The notes under the pieces were generated by a model. It saw only the letters and a program-made list of their open reading frames with translations. It was not told the origin of the DNA and did not search any database. The translations under genes and the position numbers were made by a program. DNA of 22,894 nt from Apostichopus leukothele (Eukaryota > Echinodermata > Holothuroidea > Aspidochirotida > Stichopodidae), in the NCBI GenBank assembly GCA_010014835.2, contig JAAAKB020055951.1, positions 1-22,894 on the forward strand, read 5' to 3'. How positions within the stretch are numbered: position 1 is the first letter of the stretch; every line of letters starts with the position of its first letter. Positions 1 to 12,000 of this stretch are shown in pieces.

Positions 1-65
1 GGTGTGATACCACCAGAGGAATGTGTTGAAGTCAAACTTACTGTCAACTTGGATGATAATATCAG
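1..65 (+). CDS. HYDIN: HYDIN exon 1 of the window (5' end cut by window)
   Basis: Reads from base 1 in frame 1 as GVIPPEECVEVKLTVNLDDN, the back end of an ASH domain (the PP-x-E/G-x3-V-x-V strand pattern). The donor is ATCAG|GTGTGA and leaves two bases of an Arg codon (phase 2). The following 510-base intron is AT-rich and I see nothing recognisable in it. Confidence 0.85.
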
Positions 66-3000
66 GTGTGAATCTTTTCCAGCTGTCTTTATGCTCTGTC
101 TGCATTATCTACAGCTGACTTTGATATCCCACCTATACAGTCAATGATTCTTAAGATTGCGTACTTTTAGTGTTTGGTACATGAAACCATTTATTTATTT
201 ATTTCTTCCCCATATACCATATTATATTAACTGATATAATTGTATTGAAGGACACACAGATGTCTTTCAAAAATGAAAAAAAAAATCCTGAATAGTGTGG
301 CTGTGACTAATATAACCTTTAGTATATTGCAATATGCCTTTTTATACTGTGTATAAGCCTTTGTAATCACCATGCAGTGCAGATAATTTGTTTATATTTC
401 ACTGTATTTTAATCCTTCCTATGTATAGTAATATAGCTAAGCCTTCTACATTGAGGATATATGCCAAAAATATCATTCAATAGCTAAACAAATTTTACCC
501 CTTGGTTAGTATGAATTTCAGTCAAATCAAGCTTTCTTTCAAGTTTACCATTAATCGTTCTTTCCTCTTCACCAGGTTTCAAGATAAACTAGCCATTGAG
601 TTCAAGTACAGTCAGACAAGATTTGTTAAGGTGCATGCATACGGATTTGGAAGTACAATCGTGTCCAACCCCCCGATCACCCCGTTGATAGACCTTGGAC
701 ATCATTTTAGGTATGGTTTCTATTCATCAAAGTGACTGTTTATCATTTAGCTGATAAGTTTTGATCCTCTTTGTCTTCCAAATTCCTCCTACCGGAATAT
801 TTATTCCCCTCCCTTTCCCGCCCCCACTTTCATTACATTAGTCAAAATTGCCACCAATGGTCATACAATTACCCCTTAGCTTCCAATCTAAATTATAGCA
901 TTGCTTCCAATGTAAGGCAAAGTTGGTGAAATCTCAAAAATGATCATTTTCAATGATGTATCTTATCCTTGGAACACTGCTTAGGCTACTGGGTCAAAGA
1001 TCTGTGCTGACAACAGTCTCATTTGTAGTATTTAGATTCTGTGTTCCGTAGACTGAACCTTTCTTTCTAAAATTGAATAAAAAAACAATGCTGTTATTGC
1101 CACCAAAAGATTGTTTACTTTGATCTTTTACCCTCTTCAATGAAAACAAGATCTGCAACCAAAAACACTATCTTTGGAATACTTTGATCAATATTTTAGA
1201 GTTAAAATTTTGGAACTGAAACTGATGCATTTAGTAATACTTTGATGTTAATGCTTCAGAACTTGTTTTTACCATTCCCATGATAAATTAAATCACGAAA
1301 TGTCAGAAATTTAGAAACCAGAAAAAATGCACAATTTAAACAACACCTTTAGCTTTATATTCCTTTTGCAATCAGGAATGAATGATTATGGCGTTAGAAC
1401 CCTGTAATGATTCTGCGGTCCTTAAAATTAATAATATTCAAGTATTAATATTCAATGTTAGTTCTACTTACATATCCTACAACTAACTCTGGGACAAGTA
1501 ACCGTTTGACACTGCCACTCTTTATGTACAGCAATGGCCCTTGTCGCAGGATGTTCACTCTCACAAACAAAGGAAGAAGGCACCAGCAATTATTCTGGAG
1601 TACCGAAGGCTTCAACCCAATCAAATTCAAAAGCAGAGACTTTGAATACAATCCTCTAGATGTGAAGTATCAGGTAACAACCATTTGTCTCGTACAGTAT
1701 AATGTACATATCTATATCTGTCTGAGACCTGGCATATGCCATTGATATAGATAATGAATAAGCATGGGCCAAGAATAGACCCCTGTGGTACTCCACATTT
1801 AATATCTCAAGTCTCAGATTATGTTTTTGTATATATGTAAGCTGATGCCTTTAAGTAAGGAAGCTCTGCATCTATAATAGTGGAACACCTCTTATACCAT
1901 AGAATGAGAGCTTAGATTATAAAATATCATGATCAATAGTATCGAAAGCCTTGGATAGGTTGAGGAATACACCTATAGTAATTTTGTTGCTGTCAAGATT
2001 AGAACTTTACTTGGCATCTGCTATGGACAATTCAGTAGAACATTTTTGCAGTCAAAATATTCCAGTGAAACATCTGCTTGTGAATACTGTACTAATATGA
2101 AATGAATTATAATAAAAGGCTGATTGAGTTTCGTTCTTATTTTAAAGTCATTATTGAAATGTGTTTATTTTCAAACGTCACCATTTCTGTATTTGCAGAG
2201 AATGCCTCCGCCCAAACCTCCTCCAAGACCCGTTTTTGCCCTCACTCCATCAAGGTTTGAACTTGAAGCTGGTCAGAGTATCGACGTTGTCTTGGAAGGT
2301 GAATCGAATGAGTGAGTTTAATCGTCTTTTGCCTTGAGTTTCTAGTTATGTCACAGGTGCAGATCCTGGGGGTGGGAGAGTAGTTAATAGCACAGCATAG
2401 TGTGTAGATCTAATTATAGATACCTCAGAAATGCACCATTTCACCTTGACCTCAACAATCACAGGGCCACACCCCATCCTTTTTATATCCTGGATCATAG
2501 GGAACATGGCAATAGAATATAAAGCGGAATATATTTGTGTAATAGCACTAGACAAATGCTACCAGTTGCTTCAAGATATAAATCTCTATTTTCTTTGGGT
2601 TATACATTTTCTGATAAAGGCATTTAAGACACTTTACACTCCACTGAAGGTACCTTCAGAAATTCATGATAATAATTAATTAATTATAGCTACTTGTTTT
2701 GTGTTGAATTATCTCAGTTTCTTTCTTACCTCTTGTTTCTTCATCAGGCCTAAGCAGGTAAAGGAGAGGATGCTATGTCATGCCATTATTGGCAGATCAA
2801 GTGGCAAGGAACGGATCATGAAAACTGATGTTACCATCGAGTTCATCAGCCCTGTGTTGGAATTCTCTGCAAGATCTCTCTTCTTCAGGGTGGACAAGGT
2901 AGTTTCTTCTTAAACCTTACTTGTAGCTATTTTAAAAAATTTATATAATATTAATTTTTTTTATATAATTTTAATTTTTTAACCAGCTATAATTTTCACT

Positions 3001-6000
3001 CCGAATTGCCTCTATATTCTAATATGTCTCATTTGCCAGCTTTGTCAACTGGTGTTTTTTACCTCTCTTGTTTCCTTGCTTTACTTGCAAATTTTTTCTG
3101 GACAACAGCATTGAACCAAAGTGAATCAAAGGATCTGGTTTAATACCTAGCATGACAGAGAGAACAGTATGCATGCAAGGATATCCAGGCAGTCCTGATA
3201 TGGTTATACAGAATAGGTGTAAACCTGTATTAACTTTGGAACCCCTAAATTAGGGAGGTACGCTTAGGCTGGGTGACCGAAAGGTTGCCTAAAGATATGC
3301 AAGTCATGAGTATTAAACAATAGTTTACAGGACAGAAATACTGTGGAATTATCATCTCGTATTGAAGACAGATATCTTTCAACATTTTGTCATTTTCTAG
3401 TATCCTGATGATGTGTTGGAGAAGCAGGAAGACAATTTGACCATCAGGAATGTGTCATCTCTTCCACTCAACTGCTGGGTAGAACTGGAACATCCTTTCA
3501 AAATCATCGATGAGGGAGGAGATGAAACCACTAGCATGGTGAGTTTGTGTTATCATTATTATTTATGATTAAATATTTGCCTTAAGCTGTCATTGTTAAC
3601 TGTATTCATTATTCAATAACTGATTTCAAAAGTATTGAGACTTCCATGATGATCATTTACCATCATGTTGTGATCATAGTCAAAATATTGCAAACATGAA
3701 ACCTGATTATAGCTGAATGTTTCCAATTTTGGTTTGGTACTACCATTTGATCGTAAACTACTTTATTGACTTAAACGTTTCCATTACAACGTTTACAGAT
3801 GAACTATGTATAACCCAATTCTGGAAACATTATGAATATCCAGCATCCTCTGTAAGCCTCTGTAAGATGTTGGCCTATTAGTTATTTCATGGTTTCTATT
3901 TTTTTTTTATCATCTCTGCAGTATATTCCTCTTGGAATCAACCAGAGCAAAGAACTTCTCATCCAGTTTGACCCAGCCTACCAGGATGACTGTCATTCCA
4001 GAATCACTGAAAAGTTCTTGAGCGTGAAGTACAAAGAACATCCTCACTTGGTGAGAAAAAAGGGACTTTCAGTTAACAAGTTTGATATTTGAATATAATT
4101 TATGAAAAAATAATCTGCAGGCACCTTAAACATGTTATAATTACATATATAAACGAACGAGAAAGTTAAGGGTACTGTGTATATGGTGTTTTCAAATCTC
4201 ATTGCCTTGGTGATATTTTTTAATATTTATATATCTTACATACTGTAGCTTGTGAAATCATGCTAAGTCTGTGCTGTATTGACATACTGTTGAAAGGTTA
4301 GGATTGTAGTAATTTATTACATACATTTTTTGTCACTGTCTTGATTTTAATAATTCTAATACATCATCTTTCACTACCAAGGGAGATAATTGGGAATACT
4401 TTTACATTTGATTGAAGTGTATTTTCATTTTTCACAGATTTCATTTTCAGTGCTTTTTATAGTAGGAGTCTCATTAAATGGTTGATTTTTCTAAATTTTT
4501 CATAAAAAGAGAAACAACAAATTCAATTAGTGGGTCATTTGTGTGTACAATGTTCAAAATTAGAAAACTGTTATTTAAAGGTCTTCTTTTATCATAAATA
4601 TTCCCTTCCGCAGGACTACGTTTCTTTGAAAGGAGAGGTTTATTTCCCTAACCTGACATTCGAGAAAAACATCGTTGACTTTGGCTGTATCCTGAATGAC
4701 ACAGAGGTCACCCGTTATGTTAACATCACCAATAACAGTCCAATGCCTGTCAAATACAAGTGGTCTTTTCTGGCACCATCAGAACCTATTGTCATTTACC
4801 CACAGCCAATCCCTGACGAACTTTTCCTCGACCATGGTAAAGTTTGTTTTTTTTTAGTTTAATATCACACATTGTTTTCCAGCATATATTTTAGGTTTTG
4901 TATTAAGTTAAACCTTAATTATCTGAATCAGATGTGTGAAGAGTTGGGATGAGTGAGGTTCTCACCAAAATGCTGTGGTTTAGGGATATTTGTCAACAAT
5001 AATAAGAAATGTATGAAATATGATCATAACTGTAACAAGGAATGGCAATCATACTAGTTTTCTCTTAACAACCTACTGTACAGATTTGTGTATTGCCTTG
5101 TCATGTGTCCTATTTTTACTGAAGAGAGAAAAAAAATATGCCTGTATACCGCAAAAGAAATGTGTGGGTAAATGCAAAACAAGTAAACATATTACCATCT
5201 GTAAGACAGATTTGCAGGTTTCACTTTAAGTGGCCTATTCATGCTGAGGAGAGAGACAGTGTGTTTATACTATAAGAAACATGTGCATGTCATTGTAAGT
5301 AGGTTGAAGAGCCTGATGTCAGATCATATTTATACAGATTTGTTTGAAGTAAGTGATACATTTACCCTCCAGATGATGGCGCTGTCACTGTAGCATTTGA
5401 GGAACCAGCACAGATGATTGAGGAGACGGAGGAGCAAGGGGATGATGAGGAAATTGAGGAGCAGAAAGCCGCCAGTCTAGAGACAGAGGAAGATTACCAG
5501 CAGGAGAAACAGGATGAATCTAAAGTAAGCAGTTTGGTCATATGTAAACATATACTAAATATATACTGTTGGGAGTGGTCTGATTCCATTGTTTCATTCT
5601 CAAAGCAATCTAATCCTCTAAAACTTGGCCTAAGTTTGGTTATCATTGCAAGAATATGATATCTTGTAAAGCTGCTTGGGTTGGGTTGTTTCCACACTGC
5701 TTTCTTCGGGTTGTATTCACATGTTGTTTTCCACAGTTTTCTTTGGGTTGTATTCACCTGGTCTTTACCACACTGTTTTCTATTTTTTGAGGGTTTTCAT
5801 CAGCATTATTTTCATTCCATATGTCTGTAAGGCAACAACAAACATAATGAAGTGTTCAGCATCGTTAAGTTCATTTTGGCTTGTATTATGTGCAGCCTGA
5901 AAACTTTGTTGACATGCATGTATAACCATTGATAATTTGCTTATTCAGTTATACAGGATGAACAGAAACAGCTAGGTAATAAATTTGATTGATTAAAGTT

Positions 6001-9000
6001 GTGCAGAGATTAAACCGTGGTGGGTATGGGTAATATATTTGGCAAGTATACACCCAAACATGTTTTATGTTCTGTTTGTATTTATATGTTTGGAGTTTTG
6101 GACAAGTGTTTAACAGTAGATATGAATAGCATAGAATTCACGTTTCATTTGCTTTCAGGAAACTCAATTGGAAATGACATCTCAGAGAGATCCAGCTGCA
6201 TTATCAGAAACCCATGGAGAAGTAGCTGCTGAGAGCATCAAAGAACCCCCTCTGAGCCTCCTGGAGGACCCAACTCTAGAGGATCTTACAGCCGGGTCAG
6301 AGGTCAAATCAGAAGTCAAGAGTAAAAAGTCTTCAAAGAAAGGTGGCAGAAAGTCTTCCGGGAAGAGCTCTAAACGATCGGGCAGCAAAGTAGGAAAATC
6401 TCTGGTTGATGAAGGACAGAGTGATGACAATAAATTGGGAGATGAAACTAACACCGTGGATCAGGTACTTGTGCCTTTTATATTGTTACTCCTCACATGC
6501 AAGACAGAATTCAGGAGATAGATTCTAGGCAAAATAAATGAAGCATCATCCAAATTGATGTCAGCCCTAATCAAATGTTTAGGATTTGATATTTTCAAAG
6601 AAAGGAATGAGCTGCATTATTTGTTAGACAACACATTGATGTCTTGATTTCATCTTGAGTGTGGCTTGTGTGTGTGTTTCATATGTTGAGAGATCTACTC
6701 AAATTAACAGTACAACAAAAACTACTGTCAAAATGGCTTGGAGTATTAGTTAATTATATATACATGTTTTTTTTGTTCTTTTGCAAGATTTTTGTCACTA
6801 ACACACAGACTATTGTTTGTTTTTGGTCAATGTCATCTCAATATTCTCAATGTTATAGTTCTGTAGTATAACATTGAAAGCCCTTTTTAGCCTACGTATT
6901 TTTATGATCAGCAATAAACATGGAATTGTTTCTACAATTGTTTAATGTTTAATGGAACCACATATATATTGTTGTACACTATATTGTTGATTGGATAAGG
7001 GCAATTCCATTATTGTGTCTGGAATGTTGCGAATGCATGCCATAGTCAACCATTGTCATCTGAAATGGTCTCTAACATTGTCATAATACAAACTGAATAT
7101 TTAAATGAATGATTACGAATGAATAAGTTTGATTATTATTTGTTTGGTTTAACATGTCAAAGATGATTCTACATTTACAAGTTACTCTCAATGTTGCAGA
7201 TTCTTGACGACGATGTTGCCAAATCTCAAGGCATTGGCCAGGATGGGGATCATCAAAGTACGGCCAGTGGATTATTCTTTCGTCCTCATAGTGCAGCCAG
7301 ACGGAAAAAGGCCAAGATCAACTATATCCAGGCCATAACTGAGCCTACGGTTGTTGGCATTGAAGAGGTAAGTCGCCAACTTTTAACCAAAACTAGTGTT
7401 TGCAATCACCATGGAAGCAAACCATAATAACAAGTTGAAGTTAGTGGAAGAGTTTTGTATGATATTTGAATTGTGTAAAATTCTCCTGAATGTTGTGTTT
7501 ACCACAATTTTTAAGTTTTAAAATGAAAAAGATATTGACAGAATTAAGGAGGTCAGGGAGTGTTGACACAATTGATAACACACTATATAAGTCTATTGTA
7601 TGAATTACTGTTACACTTACCACACACTTACAGTTGGCTTAACCAAACAGGCTTTATTGGACGGTTTAAATCTCATTCAGTGATTTCTCTCTCTTTTAAT
7701 TGGTTCTAATCATTTCTCACATAAATCTCTAGGTTTTTGACATACTTCCACTCTATGGGTCTCTAATGCCTGGAGAATCAGATACTGTGACCTTCACTTT
7801 CTATGGCCATACAGAGATTGGCTCAGAGGCTAAAGCTCTGTGTCATGTTGAAGGAGGGCCATGCTATGAGATCCACCTAAGTGGAGAGGCTTCAGTGGTA
7901 CAGTACGAGTTTGACAGTACATTCATCGATTATGGCAAACAGGTAAGCTAGAAATGATAAGATAAGAAAAGACATAGGATATCAAGGAATAGTGTTATTT
8001 GTAGCATGTATATGTGTATGCGTGTATGTATATGTGTATGTGTATGTATGCCCACCAGTAGTCATCATATCAGCATTAATTGTACTTGTTATTGTACAAT
8101 AAAACTTAACTTGACTAAATGATTATTATATCTAACAGCAGTACCTTTTATCAATGATGGTACAATAAAACCGGATTGAATTCACTACATAATATTAATA
8201 TCTGTATTGAGAAGCCATGTACATGGCAGTGTGAGTCAGATTACGTACCAGCATACATGTCCAACCTTACGTTGTAGGCAAGAAAATGGCGTAAAGTAGA
8301 GAAGTACAGGGGGAAAATGGTAGCATGGAATGGGTTTGTTGGTTGGGGATGATGTCAGGAGATTTATAGCTTCACGAGTAACATATCAAACCCTAAAAGT
8401 CAGTGCTAGTAATGTAGATCACTACATAGCAGACAATATAAAGCACAGCATGACATTAATGTTGTTTCTAAAGGTGTTATATGTGGGTACATTTTGTATT
8501 GAACTAGTATCCTACATGTTGTACACAGCACTAATGGATGCTAAATTAAGAATCAGTGAGTGAATGTCTATCTATTTCTTATCTGCTGCTGCTGTAAGAT
8601 TCATTACTAATCAAGTGACAGTACTCTCATGCTTCATATGGCGGGCCATCAGTCTCAAATCGTGGGAATCGACTTATACCAATTTAAATCGACATATACC
8701 AATTTCCTTCGACTTATGCCAGTTTCCAGCAGCTTAAATTGACTTCTACCGATTTAAATTGACATATACCAGTTTAATTCGACATATCATCGATTTATGT
8801 CGACAAATAACAATTTAAATCGACATGCACCAATTTAAATCGACATATACCAGTTTAAATCGATGATATGTCAAATTAAATCGGTATGTGTATATGTAAA
8901 TTGACATATACCGATGTATTTTACATATCAATTTAAATTGGTATATGTCGATTTAAATCGGTATATGTCGATTTAAACTGGTATAAGTCGAATTAAATTG

Positions 9001-12000
9001 GTATATGTTGATTTAAAATGACATATACTGATTTGATTTGACATATCATCGATTTAAACTGGTATATGTTGATTTAAATTGGCATATACCGATTTATCTT
9101 ACTTAACATTAATTTAAATTGGTATATGTCGATTTAAATTGATGATATTTTCGAATTAAACTGGTATATGTCGATTTAAATCAGAAGAAGTCAATTTTAA
9201 GCTGCTAGAAACTGGTATAAGTCGAAGGAAATTGGTATATGTCGATTTAAAGCGGTATATGTCGATTCCCCACGATTTGAGACTGATGGCCCGCCAAAGC
9301 TTCAAGCCTACACACATGTGTCATAGCCCACTGCTATCCTGCCATCTTCATCCTTAGATGTTTGATAGTGTATCAGAGGCAGAGATTACTCTCACCAACA
9401 CTGGTAAAGTAGGATTTGATTTCACCACCCTCAACATGGACCCAAGCACCAGCAGAAACCTCCCACCTGGTGTACCTGTGGTGATCCCACACACTGGACA
9501 CATCGACGCTGGTAAAGAGCAGAAGTTGCAAATTAAGTTCTTGCCTGGTGTACCAGAAAAGTTTCACAAGAGTTTTGAGGTAGGTTATCCAAATTTATCT
9601 ATTTATTATATATATAATAATTATATTTATCTACTTATTATGTGATTATCTCAGTTGCATTAGTAATCCTTATTCCCATGAGCACAGTATGATTGGTACA
9701 TTACACCTTACTGCATCACAACTTGTTTCATATCTGGATCTATAGAGATTTTCATTTTGATGAACCAATTTTATTGGAAATTTGTCAAATTCGTAAGTCA
9801 ACACATATTTGGTTATGATTAAGCATTTTTGAGACTACAATATAACTTTTGATACAAATAATCTGAAAATATTTAGTGATTTCAAAATTGAGTGATTTAT
9901 TGAATAAAGTGAATTTAAATGTCTTCAGTATGAACTTTGCTTTTTTGTCTTTCTTCTCATCATTTGAATCAACACCACAAATTGTTTACAATATATGAAA
10001 AAAATGAATATGTTTTTCACTTATTTTCACTTTATTTACCTTCCATACAGATTCAAGTGGCCCACTTTGTACCAGACTCGATAAGCATCAGTGGGGAGGG
10101 CGTCTTCCCTAGAATTTCGCTGGATTTGCCTCGACACGGAGACGATGAAGGCTTGTATGACTCCTTGATGAAAGAAGCGAAAGAAATATTGGAGAGAGAC
10201 ACCCAGAAGAAGAATGTCCAGGTCGCCATGAGTGGAACCCTTGCTGGCACTCCACTCCCTAGAGACCATTCTCATGAAGATGCCAAATCAATGGTGTCTC
10301 TGCAGGTAAGAGAGATAGAGAGAGAGAGAGGAAGTTGAGAAAGGAAAGATACCTCAAGATATTCATGTTAGATTGAATGATTTGCTATAAATTGGAACAG
10401 TTAATGTCAGTAGAGAATTTCAATTTCAATTCCTTAGCACCTATTCACAGTATGAGTGTTGTTAATATGAACTAAGAATGTCAGTGACATGTATCAGTGA
10501 AGCATAGTAATTTGAAGAAAATATACGTAAATAGTTGTCAAAATATAAAAGCTTACCCACCAGGTTTTGTCTTGTCAATAGAAGTTCCAGGTATAGTTAA
10601 AATAAGGTGGAAAATGTTATGTTTCTTTCTCTTGCAAAGCAAAGTATTGTGTGTTTAGATTTTGTATATGATATCCATTGGAAAGTGTAGACTTTTAGGT
10701 TCCACTAACAATGTGCTGTGCCTGAATGTTGCAAAGAGCAGTACAAAGAACATTACTATGGAAATAAATTTGGTGTACATCAGTGTCTTTACATCCATTT
10801 TCGTGTGAGTCTTGACTAGCATACATTTTGTTTTCTTTTAGAATGAATTTCCATCAGAACTTGGATTACAAATGGAGGTGGAAAGGTTGCTCATTAAGGA
10901 ATTTGCTGTTGAGATGCACCAGAGGTCCAACCAACTGAGATTAATTTCCGGAGACGTTAAAGCCAGTCAGGATCTCTCTACATCCTTCAGATCTGCTCTT
11001 ATGGCAAATATACAGACCTCTGGTAAAAAGAAACTTGTCAAACAGAAGTAAGTATGGATTGCTGGATGTCTCCAACCAGTAGAAACCCATTTACATCTTA
11101 ATATATAATCAAGTGTTGGATATGATTTGTCATTATCATTAGTTGTATTAAATGTATCAGTGTTTTGTTGTGATTATGATACTTCGGTGATATCATAATA
11201 TCTCAGTCACTTAGATCAAAGAGATCCATAGAGTCTAAATGTATTAATATTAGGTATACTTATTTACAATTAACAATTGACATTTTTATATAACTCTTTG
11301 AGACGAAAGGTTTAATGTTAAACCATCCATATCAACTGAACTGTACTATTTATCATTCAGATGTGTTCCTTTAGGAAAACCAGTATACTTTCTGCCCTGT
11401 GTTCTGAGGCAACATAGTAGTCTCATACCTAAAGCATTTTAAGTCTTGTCCAAGCATAATCATTACAGATATATTAAACTAGTTCAGCTGCAAGGTTGGC
11501 ATGATGATTATTATTTCTTATTTCATTATTATTATTATTTCTTCCCTGTGTTCTGAAGGCAACATATTAGTCTCATACCTCAAGCATCTGAAGTCTTGTC
11601 CAAGTATAATCATTACAGATATATTAAACTAGTTCAGCTGTAAGGTTGGCATGATGATTATTATTTCTTATTTCATTATTATTATTATATCTTCCCTGTG
11701 TTCTGAAGGCAACATATTAGTCTCATACCTAACGCATCTGACGTCTTGTCCAAGTATAACTATTACAGATATATTAAACTAGTTTAGCTGTAAGGTTGGC
11801 ATGACTATTAGTATCATTATAGTTGTTGTTGTTGTTGTATCTTCCCTGTTGGCATGACTATCATTTTATTTCTTATTCATCAGGGCACGCCTACCAGACT
11901 ACAGTCTGGACTTTGGATACGTGGTGCTTGGCACTGTGAGAACTCACATCGTCAGAGCCACCAATACTGGTTACTTTCCAGTCTCCTTCTCAGCCGATAG

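Noticed and set aside
2346-2555. Possible interspersed repeat in intron 4 (- strand reading ending LPPPGSAPVT)
   Set aside because: The C-rich end looks like repeats I associate with invertebrate genomes, but there is one copy here, no visible ends and no target duplication, so it cannot be supported from the window.
3640-3705. C/D-box snoRNA-like signals in intron 6 (ATGATGA then CTGA about 60 bases on)
   Set aside because: No terminal stem can be formed around the boxes, and A/T-rich introns give such motifs by chance.
6182-6454. 90-codon - strand open frame opposite exon 10
   Set aside because: It is the antisense shadow of the low-complexity Ser/Lys-rich exon.
8110-8185. Possible SINE tail (two GTACAATAAAAC motifs about 70 bases apart)
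   Set aside because: Short A/T-rich matches only; no RNA polymerase III boxes or flanking duplication could be seen.
8330-8563. 77-codon open frame upstream of the foldback element
   Set aside because: No domain, no family resemblance, no splice borders; it lies within intron 12 between two exons that join in frame.
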